From NCBI GenBank assembly GCA_025060275.1, contig JANXCJ010000042.1:1-12734 (forward strand): DNA of 12,734 nt. Direction: 5' to 3'. Positions 5,898 to 12,734 of the stretch are shown one piece after another. Under the pieces are notes generated by a model that saw only the letters and a program-made list of their open reading frames with translations, was not told where the DNA came from and searched no databases. Position 1 is the stretch's first letter. The number at the start of each line of letters is the position of its first letter. The position numbers and the translations under genes were made by a program. The stretch is from Bacteroidia bacterium (lineage in GTDB: Bacteria; Bacteroidota; Bacteroidia; SpSt-205).

Positions 5898-8027
5898 CTA
5901 TTCTATCTCAGCTTGTATTTGTCTCAAGCGACGAAGATGAAGGGTATCTACTAATGCCTCTAACATACGATGCTGATCCCGAGGCATTAGGGTAAACCCT
6001 AAGGGGGGTATTCGCCCCCCTTCAGGTTGATAGGCAAGCACGTATTTCTCCACGGGTATAGGATAAGCAGCTCTAAGAATCTCGTAAGAAAGGCTCATGA
6101 ATAAGCGACGCCCCTGCGCAAAAGAAGTGTAGAGCCCCCCTATTCGCTGAAAAAGCCTATTTAGTGCAGAGGGCTCCTCATGCCCAGTAGAAGGTAGAGA
6201 GGAAGGCAAATCTCGGATTTCTATGATTATTACCTTAGAAGCACGCTCGGCAATAGCCTTCCGCATCTGCCACAGAAATTGATGGGCGATGAGCTCGCCA
6301 TAGTTATCTATAGCACCTGCATCTGTAACTTCCAAAGGAGGACGAGTGGGTAATTCCACGAGAGGGAGCACGAAAGGAAAGGAAGCATTCATGCGGAGAG
6401 CAGTAGTAAAATAAAGCTTGTCCGCTTGACTACACCACTGCCTTAGTTCTACTAAGAATCCACTCCTTGTAAGGGGACTGCAAGGCTGGCTAGAGATAAG
6501 GAGCTGACGACCTAAGGAGAGTATCGCAGGCGTGATAAAGAGAAGAGGGCACCGCCCCTCCGCTTCATACGGCGCATAATCCCCTAATCTTCTCCGCCCA
6601 AAAGCCCCCGTGTGTTTCACTAAAGCCCTCTCAAAGGCATATCCCCTACCTCTCACATACCTTTCCCCTGTCAGACTATCCAGAAAAGTAGGTAGGGGAC
6701 TCAGTAGCCCCACAATTCCAGAAGAAAAAATAGGGTTGAGTATATCTTGCGTAAGAAAGAAGGGTTCAGAGAGGTTCCAACGCCTCTCAGGATAAAAAAG
6801 TCCTATTTCACGCCACAGGGCCGCTCCAATAAGCCCTCCTGAAGCCCCTGAAATAGCGAAAGTACGGCACCATAGTCCTCCCTGCGTCAGACTATCTAGG
6901 AGCTGAAGGTTTCCTAAGCTCCAAAAGGCTGAGCGCCACCCTCCACCAGAGACCTCAATCCATATCAAAGGGGCTTTGCCTGCCTGCCGGGCTCTCCACG
7001 CATCTAAGCACCGAACAAGCTGAATAGAATCCCTCTCATAGCTAATCTGAGGTCTCTCTACCAAAGAGTGCCCTCTATAAGGCAACCCATAGGCAGGGCT
7101 ACTTCCATAAAACCACGAGGACCTCACTAACAATATACCTAATCCTATCAGTCCAACGATTGCCCATCCACCCCACTGCCTTAGCCAGAAACTCACTGCG
7201 CCCCCTAACATGTATAAGATTGCCCACAAAATCATCAGGGCTGCACTAGCAGGAAGGTATATCTCCAAAAGCCCCTGCAAATAACCCCATAATACTATTA
7301 GGAGGAGAAGCAACATTTCTAAAAGAAAGGCATTCCGATGGTGCTGAAAAAGAAGTTTAGATAAGCTTTTTTTATCCAGAGCAAGCCCCCGGTAAGTAGC
7401 TTGGATGCCCTTAGGATAACTTATATAATAGCGCACCGCAGAGGGTACGCTCATAGCGTGGCTTATCTGTTGATAGATACGCTGAGGAGGCAAAATACCA
7501 GTCCGCCTCAGACGAAAAATATCCTGTGTAGTGAATACCAAAAAAGATAGAAGCCCTCCTGAGACAAATATCGTGCCACATGCATGCCCTAGTAGCTGCT
7601 CTACTAGATTAGGCTCCTCTAAGTGATGACGTACATACCGATCTAAATAAAAAAGCCAAAAAGAAAGAGGGAGAAGGCTATTATTTAGAGCATACTGCAG
7701 AAAAGGATACCGCTCTCGCAGAAGAAATGCCGCGTGGTGCCCATCTAAAAGATAAGTAGTTAGATGATAGGCTACTACAAATATGCCATAAGCTGCACCC
7801 CATATAAATGTAGTGAGCCACGTAGGATAAAAGCTAACACGCGGGCTATAAAAAATTTCCTCTACCCCAAATCCTTCCCCTATCTGACCTGCTGCGATAA
7901 GCCAAAGCACAACCCAAAGTAGACTCAAAAAAAAGTGGCGCCGCAGCTGAAAAAAGGGAAGCTGAATAGGATAAAAACGCAATACCTCTGCTACGATCAC
8001 CAAAAAATGCTGGAGGGAGCGCATCAT
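5898..8027 (-). CDS. Membrane-anchored patatin-like phospholipase / acyl hydrolase
   Basis: About 709 residues in two parts. The first ~315 hold six or more hydrophobic helices (for example around bases 7880-7935, 7750-7815 and 7100-7320), so the protein sits in the membrane. The C-terminal ~350 form a patatin-like hydrolase with a Ser-Asp dyad. The oxyanion-loop VSGGGWR is at about 6937-6957, the nucleophile elbow GASGG (GxSxG) at about 6834-6848, and TALRMNASFPFVLP matches the family's 'ASxAFPxxFP' block. TDAGAIDNYG supplies the catalytic Asp in a DxG motif, with Ala in place of the commoner first Gly. Patatins cleave acyl chains from phospholipids; the substrate here is unknown. ATG 8027 (or 8024) is preferred over an upstream TTG at 8054, which would overlap dut by 20 bp. 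It begins 7 bp after the dut stop and is probably cotranscribed with it. Confidence 0.88.
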   Translation of the reverse strand: MMRSLQHFLVIVAEVLRFYPIQLPFFQLRRHFFLSLLWVVLWLIAAGQIGEGFGVEEIFYSPRVSFYPTWLTTFIWGAAYGIFVVAYHLTTYLLDGHHAAFLLRERYPFLQYALNNSLLPLSFWLFYLDRYVRHHLEEPNLVEQLLGHACGTIFVSGGLLSFLVFTTQDIFRLRRTGILPPQRIYQQISHAMSVPSAVRYYISYPKGIQATYRGLALDKKSLSKLLFQHHRNAFLLEMLLLLLIVLWGYLQGLLEIYLPASAALMILWAILYMLGGAVSFWLRQWGGWAIVGLIGLGILLVRSSWFYGSSPAYGLPYRGHSLVERPQISYERDSIQLVRCLDAWRARQAGKAPLIWIEVSGGGWRSAFWSLGNLQLLDSLTQGGLWCRTFAISGASGGLIGAALWREIGLFYPERRWNLSEPFFLTQDILNPIFSSGIVGLLSPLPTFLDSLTGERYVRGRGYAFERALVKHTGAFGRRRLGDYAPYEAEGRCPLLFITPAILSLGRQLLISSQPCSPLTRSGFLVELRQWCSQADKLYFTTALRMNASFPFVLPLVELPTRPPLEVTDAGAIDNYGELIAHQFLWQMRKAIAERASKVIIIEIRDLPSSLPSTGHEEPSALNRLFQRIGGLYTSFAQGRRLFMSLSYEILRAAYPIPVEKYVLAYQPEGGRIPPLGFTLMPRDQHRMLEALVDTLHLRRLRQIQAEIE

Positions 8028-8034
8028 ATTTCGC

Positions 8035-8475
8035 TCAGTAGCCTGTATGTCCAAACCCCCCCTCGCCTCTCTCGGTAGAACTGAGGCTTCCTACTTCTAA
8101 CCACTCTACTTGCACAATAGGTATTACCACAAGCTGGGCTATACGCATCCCCCGAAGTACCTGAAAAGGCTCCTTACCTAAGTTGAGCAAGATTACTTGA
8201 ATCTCCCCTCGGTAGTCCGAGTCTATGGTACCCGGACTATTTATCAGTGTAATACCGTGGCGTAAGGCTAAACCACTACGAGGACGAACCTGCGCTTCAT
8301 ATCCAGGAGGTAGCTCTATATAAAGTCCCGTAGGAATAGCTTTCCATTCCCCTGGATGGAGCCAGACAGGCTCAGAAATAGCAGCCTGTAAGTCTAAACC
8401 TGCAGCCCCTTGCGTAGCATAAGCCGGCAATGGCAAGCCAGAGTCATTTCTTACGCGCACGCAGAGACGAAGCAT
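8035..8475 (-). CDS. dut: Deoxyuridine 5'-triphosphate nucleotidohydrolase (dUTPase)
   Basis: A 146-residue homotrimeric-type dUTPase that hydrolyses dUTP to dUMP and pyrophosphate, keeping uracil out of DNA and supplying dUMP for thymidylate synthesis. All five family motifs are present: AGLDLQA (residues 25-31), PRSGLALRHGI (65-75), NSPGTIDSDYRGEI (79-92, catalytic Asp85), RIAQLVV (111-117), and the C-terminal ERGEGGFGHTG (135-145) that closes over the triphosphate. ATG 8475 is chosen because it places the N-terminus (MLRLCVRVRNDSGLPLPAY) as in ordinary Bacteroidota dUTPases. ATG 8496 would add seven unusual residues. The gene overlaps the end of the dehydratase gene by 32 bp in another frame, and the patatin gene follows after 7 bp, so it is probably internal to an operon. 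Confidence 0.96.
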   Translation of the reverse strand: MLRLCVRVRNDSGLPLPAYATQGAAGLDLQAAISEPVWLHPGEWKAIPTGLYIELPPGYEAQVRPRSGLALRHGITLINSPGTIDSDYRGEIQVILLNLGKEPFQVLRGMRIAQLVVIPIVQVEWLEVGSLSSTERGEGGFGHTGY

Positions 8476-8749
8476 ATATCCTATCCACCTCCTCAATCAT
8501 AGTAAAATCTCGCTCTGTAACCCCTCCCGCCTCATGAGTACTCCAACGAAGAAGCACACGGTTATAAACATTATGCATTTCCGGATGATGGTTATGCCGC
8601 TCTGCTAACAAAGCCACCTGAGTAAGAAACCCCCATGCCTCCAAAAAGTCTCCAAACTCATATTCCCTTGTAAGCCCCCCTTGTACATACTGCCATTCAG
8701 GATAAAAGGTTAGCCGCTGGCGAATCTCCTCTAAAGTATAAGCCACCAT
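8444..8749 (-). CDS. phhB: Pterin-4a-carbinolamine dehydratase (PCD/DCoH family)
   Basis: A 101-residue member of the 4a-hydroxytetrahydrobiopterin dehydratase family. The family dehydrates pterin-4a-carbinolamine formed by aromatic amino acid hydroxylases; some bacterial members act in molybdopterin or other pterin metabolism. The hallmark block AERHNHHPEMHNVYNRV is followed by LLRWSTHEAGGVTERD. Active-site histidines are His54 and His55 (the HHP pair) and His72 (THE), equal to His61/62/79 of mammalian DCoH. ATG 8749 (MVAYTLEEIRQRL) is preferred over GTG 8770, since an exact TATTTTTG promoter box lies between them, five bases before the ATG. Smaller than its neighbours but of normal length for the family. 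It overlaps dut by 32 bp. No hydroxylase partner is in the window, so the physiological substrate is open. Confidence 0.93.
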   Translation of the reverse strand: MVAYTLEEIRQRLTFYPEWQYVQGGLTREYEFGDFLEAWGFLTQVALLAERHNHHPEMHNVYNRVLLRWSTHEAGGVTERDFTMIEEVDRIYASSLRARKK

Positions 8750-8754
8750 AATAG

Positions 8755-8762
8755 CAAAAATA
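8755..8762 (-). promoter_or_regulatory. Exact -7 promoter box TATTTTTG before the dehydratase gene
   Basis: Read on the minus strand this is an exact TAnnTTTG, five bases before ATG 8749 in the 37-bp gap after smpB. A TTTTTG string further upstream (about 8774-8779) is too close (11-12 bp) to be a normal -33 element. It would give a leaderless or nearly leaderless transcript for the dehydratase-dut-patatin group and decides the start codon. Confidence 0.5.
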
Positions 8763-8786
8763 CTACACACCCCACAAAAACTTTCC

Positions 8787-9236
8787 CTATGCCCGCTTAC
8801 GTAACCGTTCCATATAGCGCATTTCTTCTTTCTCTCGGATTGCTAGCCTCTTATCATATTTTTTCAGACCTTGTGCCACAGCAATCTCTAACTTAGCCCA
8901 GCCCCTCTCAGAAAAGAACAGTTTAGTCGGGATAATCGTCAAACCCTTGCGCGAGATCAAGCCCCGTATGCGATTAAGCTCTGCCTTTCGCAAGAGTAGC
9001 TTACGCGGACGCCGAGAAGCAAAACTTACATAGCCCGCCCGCCGATAGGGAGGAATATACATATTAACTACATATAACTCCCCTTCTCTAAAAACACAAA
9101 AGCTATCTTGTAATTGTCCTCCCCCTTCTCTAAGGGACTTAACCTCTGCTCCAGAGAGCACAACCCCCGCTACATACCGCTCCAAGATGGCATAGTTACT
9201 CAGAGCCTTTCTATTGAGGACAATAGCTTTATCCAC
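8787..9236 (-). CDS. smpB: SsrA-binding protein SmpB
   Basis: A 149-residue SmpB, the partner of tmRNA in trans-translation. It binds the tRNA-like part of SsrA and fits it into the A site of ribosomes stalled on broken messages. Family features in order: NRKALSNYAILERYVAGVVLSG, AEVKSLREGGGQLQDSF, GELYVVNMYIPPY, the RPRKLLLRKAEL block, and a basic C-terminal tail (DKRLAIREKEEMRYMERLRKR) that enters the mRNA channel. The usual GKKxYDKR reads GLKKYDKR here, a small local shift. The start is GTG 9236; no ATG lies nearby in frame and no Shine-Dalgarno sequence is seen. An imperfect -7 box (GATATTTG) ends four bases upstream. ssrA was not found in the window. It is transcribed away from the T9SS gene across a 131-bp shared region. 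Confidence 0.96.
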   Translation of the reverse strand: MDKAIVLNRKALSNYAILERYVAGVVLSGAEVKSLREGGGQLQDSFCVFREGELYVVNMYIPPYRRAGYVSFASRRPRKLLLRKAELNRIRGLISRKGLTIIPTKLFFSERGWAKLEIAVAQGLKKYDKRLAIREKEEMRYMERLRKRA

Positions 9237-9240
9237 AATG

Positions 9241-9254
9241 CAAATATCAAACTA
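9241..9254 (-). promoter_or_regulatory. Candidate -7 promoter box before smpB
   Basis: On the minus strand the sequence reads TAGTTTGATATTTG and stops four bases before the GTG start. GATATTTG matches TAnnTTTG except for its first base, and TAGTTTG matches with a one-base-short spacer. The position relative to GTG is the same as at nuoM and the YHS gene. The match is imperfect, so confidence is low to moderate. Confidence 0.35.
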
Positions 9255-9326
9255 TTTTAGCGATTAGAATTAACCAGCTGACTATGAGTAAGTTTTTAAT
9301 AAAAATAGCTTCCGAGGTCCTTGGAG

Positions 9327-9359
9327 TTGACTTTTATATTCTAAAATCTTATATCTTTG
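9327..9359 (+). promoter_or_regulatory. Promoter of the T9SS-secreted protein gene
   Basis: TTG at 9327-9329 and an exact TATCTTTG (TAnnTTTG) at 9352-9359 are 22 bp apart, close to the 19-21 bp of the known Bacteroidota sigma factor promoters. The -7 box ends eight bases before ATG 9368, predicting a leader of only a few bases. This places transcription start downstream of the in-frame ATG at 9284 and so supports 9368 as the real start. Confidence 0.6.
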
Positions 9360-9367
9360 TACTTGGT

Positions 9368-10825
9368 ATGCGGTACCTACACAGAATATTAATCTTAGCT
9401 GTGCTGACTGGCACAGGCTGGGCACAGTCGGTACTAACTACACGCGTGTTTAAGAGAAAACCTGAGGTAGAAGCCCACTTCAAAGACATCCAGTGGGTAA
9501 GAGTAGAAGATGGGGCGCCTGCACGTCCAAGTAGTCATCACCTTCGTACTACTCAGTTTCCTCCCCTTATTTGGCTCAAGCCGAGCCAGGATGCTGATAC
9601 AGTGCCCACTGTAGCCTCTACCTTGCCTGAGTTTGCAGGCGATACCCTCCTTGCGAATAATGCTGGTCAAGATATAGATCAAGCCGTTTCATCCGATTGT
9701 CATCATTCCTTCTTTGACAGTTTAAACGCGATGGGTGCATGGCTCATCTATAGCAGCAATAGTCAAATACCTTTCTTCAGCAATTACCTTTTTCCACCCT
9801 CTGATATGTCACCTGACGAGTTGTGGTACATAGGAGGCGGAATAGCAGAGAGGTATGATATTGACCCCACCCCACTTATTGATGTGGGCGGAAAGCTGTA
9901 CATAAAAGGCATAGCAGCACAAATTCTCAATAATTTCCACACAAGATCTGACCCATCTGCTTGTAATCCTAGTACTCCCGCCCCTAGCATAGACGATGGA
10001 GATGGAGCCTACACTATTACATACCAGCTATGGGATACTGCTGAAGTAAACTATCTGGTAGATGGTAGTGGTAATCCTCCTAGGATAGGTAGTTATCCTG
10101 AAGATATAATTGTAGAAGTGAAAAAGCCTTTATCTAGTGTGCGCATAGGGTACAATCGTACGGAAGGTCAATGTGTAGAGCAGCAAATTAACCGATTAGA
10201 GAGACTTGATTATGTCTACTTTGACCAACCTATAGAAGTTAAGGACTCCCTTCGTTCCATATATGTAGCCCTGAGATATGAACTTTACGTCCCGGGGTTT
10301 GACAATATAAATGATACCCTTTTTGCCCTCATAGGACCCGCCTATGAGAATGGTGGAACATGCAGAACAGGGGACACTAACTATGTCGGTAGGAATATGA
10401 TGCTAGTGCCAGGGTGGCGACAAAGCACAGCTGAATGGATATATCCTAACGAGTGGTATCCGCAGTTCTTTATATTCGCTGGTAGAGGATACGACCTAAA
10501 CCACCTGCTTTACCCCATTGTATTCGGTATAAATGATATTGGTACGGGACAAGTAATTCATTCAGGGCAGCAAGGATTCGGTCTACCCTATCCTAATCCA
10601 GCTATAAGTTGTATTCATCTGGAACTCAACACCCCCGCAGCAACCCAAATACACCTCTCTCTCTACACCCCTGAAGGAAAACTCGTCCAAGAGTGGAAAC
10701 GCCCCGTAGCTGCAGGAGAGAGTACTGTAGCAATAGACATTAAGGACATTCCCGCTGGCGCTTACCTTCTATACGCAAGGACGCCGTACGGAGCTGCAAC
10801 CTTCTGGATCAATATAATTCAATAG
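9368..10825 (+). CDS. T9SS-secreted protein with type A sorting domain, function unknown
   Basis: A 485-residue exported protein. It begins with a clear signal peptide (MRYLHRILILAVLTGTGWAQ, cleavage near residue 19) and ends with a T9SS type A sorting domain at about residues 405-485. The domain shows GLPYPNPA, a beta-rich stretch with YTPEGKLVQEW, IKDIPAGAYLLYART and the final strand FWINIIQ. Cargo with this tail crosses the outer membrane through the type IX system and is released or attached to surface lipid. The middle ~380 residues are rich in Asp, Tyr, Pro and Asn and look beta-stranded, but I recognise no enzyme or adhesin domain. ATG 9368 is chosen over ATG 9284, because the upstream 28 codons would bury the signal peptide and contain the promoter. 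A strong terminator follows 27 bp after the stop. Confidence 0.85.
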   Translation: MRYLHRILILAVLTGTGWAQSVLTTRVFKRKPEVEAHFKDIQWVRVEDGAPARPSSHHLRTTQFPPLIWLKPSQDADTVPTVASTLPEFAGDTLLANNAGQDIDQAVSSDCHHSFFDSLNAMGAWLIYSSNSQIPFFSNYLFPPSDMSPDELWYIGGGIAERYDIDPTPLIDVGGKLYIKGIAAQILNNFHTRSDPSACNPSTPAPSIDDGDGAYTITYQLWDTAEVNYLVDGSGNPPRIGSYPEDIIVEVKKPLSSVRIGYNRTEGQCVEQQINRLERLDYVYFDQPIEVKDSLRSIYVALRYELYVPGFDNINDTLFALIGPAYENGGTCRTGDTNYVGRNMMLVPGWRQSTAEWIYPNEWYPQFFIFAGRGYDLNHLLYPIVFGINDIGTGQVIHSGQQGFGLPYPNPAISCIHLELNTPAATQIHLSLYTPEGKLVQEWKRPVAAGESTVAIDIKDIPAGAYLLYARTPYGAATFWINIIQ

Positions 10826-10852
10826 AGAAGAGGGCAGGCGATTTTGTGCGAG

Positions 10853-10890
10853 AAGGGGTAGCTTCAGAAAAGCTACCCCTTAGTTTTTTT
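10853..10890 (+). terminator. Rho-independent terminator after the T9SS gene
   Basis: A perfect 12-bp inverted repeat pairs AAGGGGTAGCTT (10853-10864) with AAGCTACCCCTT (10870-10881) around a 5-base loop, followed after two bases by seven T (10884-10890). The T-run lies only on the plus-strand side. It therefore serves the T9SS gene and not the converging gene on the right. Confidence 0.92.
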
Positions 10891-11065
10891 ACAATAAGGT
10901 ACAAAAAGACTCTGAGAGACCAGAACTTAATTCATAAAAAAGGAGATGCAAGAGCTGACATATACTTACTCCATGAAAAAGGCTTGAAAGCAGAAACTTA
11001 GTACTTCTACTGTATCTGCTGCCTTGCAGATAGGAGATTTAGGGTGGGCTATGTTGTGGGAATGC

Positions 11066-12733
11066 TTAATAAAGCACAGAGACAGTGCCTACTCGCTCAA
11101 TAACCTGACCCGAAAACAAGCGAGCTCTGAAAACAAAGGTATATACATCTTCAGGTACATACATACCTTGGGCGTCTTTCCCATCCCATTTTAGTGCTCC
11201 TTTCATTTCACGAATGAGCAACCCCCACCTAGAGTATATCCTCAGCTCACTCCACTCTAAGGGAGGGGATACTATCAAAAACTCATCATTTATTCCATCT
11301 CCATTCGGCGTGAAGGCTGTGGGGATAAAAATCCCCCTGAAGGGGCGCACATATACATATCGCATAAAAGTGTCCTGACATCCAGTTTCATTACGAGAAA
11401 TAAGTATGACAAGGTGGAGAGTATCTTTGAGAAAGACATAGGATAAAGTAGAACTTCCAGAAAATCCTATACCATTTACATACCACATCCAGCTTCTGCC
11501 TCCCTGCGTACTATCAACGAATAGTACCTCCTGTCCTACATATACAGTTTCAGTGGGCTGGATAGTAAAATAGGCCTGAGGTAAAGAATAGTGAAATAAG
11601 AGAAAGGGCTCACTTTCAGCACTGCCACAGATTTGCTGAGCCTGCACAAAGTAACTTCCAGGTTCTTTCACCCAAATAACCGAGTCATTTGCTCCTATGA
11701 GAGGCAGTCCTTCGTAAAACCACTGATAAGCAAAGGCAGGTGAAGCGGTAAGTTTGAGGCTGTCGCCAGGGCAAATACCCACGGGAGAAGCGGGAGATAC
11801 ACTAACACCTGGCTCAGACAGAAGCTGTACCACTACTGGCTCACTGACACTGCTACAACCCATAGCTCCCTCTACAGTTACAGTGTAAATGCCCTCTTGC
11901 TTTATCCATGCACTCGTGCCCAAAGGTCCATGACTCCAGGTATAGGTCCAGAGGGAATTAGGATTCTCCACTGCAAGTAGGAGGGAGTCACCAGGGCATA
12001 AACTATGCGGACCTGGAGGAATTATGCGGGCTTGAGGCTGGCGTAGAGCAAGCGCAAAAGGAGAAGGCATAAGGTTGTGCACAAACTGCGTCATCCATTC
12101 AAAACCTCCAAATGATATAAGCGTACCCCCCACACTATCCCACCGAACACCATTCCAGTGCGCCGCTGCATCATATGCGCCGTCTTGCACTCTGTCAAAA
12201 GCTATTTCTAAGAGCCCCCCTTGTGGCCCTGAAAAGTGATGAAAGAAGTCAGGATTAATGAGGCATAGGCGACTATCTCGCTGAGTTCGGTCGTAGCCCT
12301 CTTGTGTCGCATCTACTGAGGCGAAGCGAGCGGCATAGCGCCCATTCCCACTTGCCGTCCAATAAAGAGGCCTGTAGCGAAGGATAGGTAAAGAGTCCCC
12401 CAAAGGATAGAGATACCTTTCCCCTGCCACGCATTCTCTCTCCAGAGCACCCCCTAAACTGGAGCGAATAAAGCCTTGCCCTCTCACAATAGAGCCAGGA
12501 GAGGCATTACGATGGTGTAATGTCTCAGCATGTGTATTTAGCATATGGTCACCTAAATCCAAGACATGACGCACATAGACGGCTTGCGCTAAGTTTTTGC
12601 TAGAAGTCCCCCTGAGCTCTAGAGAGTCAAAATGGATAGGATCAGACCCAACAATCCACTGATAACCCCCTCGTAACTGTACCTTTCCGGGAGACACAGG
12701 CATACTGTTGGGAAAAGAGGAAAAAAACATTTC
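11066..12733 (-). CDS. Large T9SS surface protein with Ig/PKD-like repeats and gliding-motility-associated (CHU_C, type B) C-terminal domain; 5'-truncated by window edge
   Basis: The C-terminal 555 codons of a secreted, probably adhesin-like protein. The frame is open to the right edge. The ATG at 12730 has no signal peptide behind it and is preceded by an in-frame Glu codon, so the true start lies outside. In order from that ATG: a beta-rich region (about 20-240) with YLYPLGD…RYRPL, seen in other Bacteroidota surface proteins; two Ig-like modules, each opening with CPGDSL (about 245-303 and 320-380) and holding YTWSHG or YQWFYEG; a PKD-like module (about 386-462, VGQEVLFVDST…WMWYVNG); and the type B T9SS sorting domain at 466-554 (FIPTAFTPNGDGINDEF…IYSRWG…WDGKDAQGMYVPEDVYTF). 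It converges on the plus-strand T9SS gene, with no clear terminator of its own. Confidence 0.88.
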   Translation of the reverse strand, partial: EMFFSSFPNSMPVSPGKVQLRGGYQWIVGSDPIHFDSLELRGTSSKNLAQAVYVRHVLDLGDHMLNTHAETLHHRNASPGSIVRGQGFIRSSLGGALERECVAGERYLYPLGDSLPILRYRPLYWTASGNGRYAARFASVDATQEGYDRTQRDSRLCLINPDFFHHFSGPQGGLLEIAFDRVQDGAYDAAAHWNGVRWDSVGGTLISFGGFEWMTQFVHNLMPSPFALALRQPQARIIPPGPHSLCPGDSLLLAVENPNSLWTYTWSHGPLGTSAWIKQEGIYTVTVEGAMGCSSVSEPVVVQLLSEPGVSVSPASPVGICPGDSLKLTASPAFAYQWFYEGLPLIGANDSVIWVKEPGSYFVQAQQICGSAESEPFLLFHYSLPQAYFTIQPTETVYVGQEVLFVDSTQGGRSWMWYVNGIGFSGSSTLSYVFLKDTLHLVILISRNETGCQDTFMRYVYVRPFRGIFIPTAFTPNGDGINDEFLIVSPPLEWSELRIYSRWGLLIREMKGALKWDGKDAQGMYVPEDVYTFVFRARLFSGQVIERVGTVSVLY

Positions 12734-12734
12734 A

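Noticed and set aside
8028..8054. TTG 8054 as the start of the patatin gene
   Set aside because: It overlaps the end of dut by 20 bp and adds nine charged residues; ATG 8027/8024 just after the dut stop is more ordinary.
10946..10987. A 13-residue reading frame (MQELTYTYSMKKA) behind AAGGAG between the two T9SS genes
   Set aside because: The AGGAG directly abuts the ATG, leaving no usual spacing, the peptide has no recognisable feature, and the genes here do not otherwise rely on Shine-Dalgarno sites.
11013..11032. A 7-bp inverted repeat TATCTGC…GCAGATA downstream of the CHU_C gene
   Set aside because: There is no T-run on the minus-strand side and the stem is short, so it is not supported as a terminator; it may be chance.
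1..12734. CRISPR array, transposon, prophage, toxin-antitoxin or defence island
   Set aside because: No direct-repeat array, transposase, integrase, terminal inverted repeats or known defence motif was seen; the genes are mostly housekeeping and envelope functions.

Overview
The window most likely comes from a member of the Bacteroidota. It carries two kinds of C-terminal sorting domain of the type IX secretion system (T9SS): a type A 'YPNPA…G(A)YLL' tail at 10580-10825 and a gliding-motility-associated type B (CHU_C) domain near 11066-11335. Exact copies of the Bacteroidota -7 promoter box TAnnTTTG sit just before several start codons, and Shine-Dalgarno sequences are almost absent. The species cannot be named from the sequence.

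Layout. (1) 3-977, plus strand: the C-terminal part of a membrane flippase of the polysaccharide/O-antigen transporter type, cut by the left edge. (2) 990-9236, minus strand: ten close-packed genes, read from right to left. They are smpB; then pterin-4a-carbinolamine dehydratase, dUTPase and a membrane-anchored patatin-like lipase; then a YHS-type metal-binding lipoprotein, a second lipoprotein and a small exported protein; then a lone nuoM-like gene; then sufS and sufU. (3) 9237-9367: a divergent promoter region. (4) 9368-10825, plus strand: a T9SS-secreted protein of unknown function, followed by a strong intrinsic terminator. (5) 11066-12733, minus strand: a large T9SS adhesin-like protein whose N-terminus lies beyond the right edge. 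The gap 10826-11065 holds the terminator and otherwise nothing I can support.

How the genes work together. The minus-strand run appears to be several short transcription units rather than one operon. Genes with a TAnnTTTG-like box directly before the start codon (smpB, the dehydratase gene, the YHS gene, nuoM) each open a unit. Genes without it (dut, patatin, second lipoprotein, small exported protein, sufU) overlap or nearly abut their upstream neighbour, which suggests translational coupling. Housekeeping roles dominate: rescue of stalled ribosomes, nucleotide-pool sanitation, pterin recycling, Fe-S cluster assembly and proton-pumping respiration. Cell-envelope genes are interleaved: three exported proteins, a lipase, a flippase and two T9SS cargos.

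I found no mobile element, CRISPR array, tRNA, rRNA or recognisable defence system. The most notable signals are the apparent leaderless-promoter arrangement, the isolated and motif-divergent nuoM, and the uncharacterised three-gene envelope set at 4325-5875.
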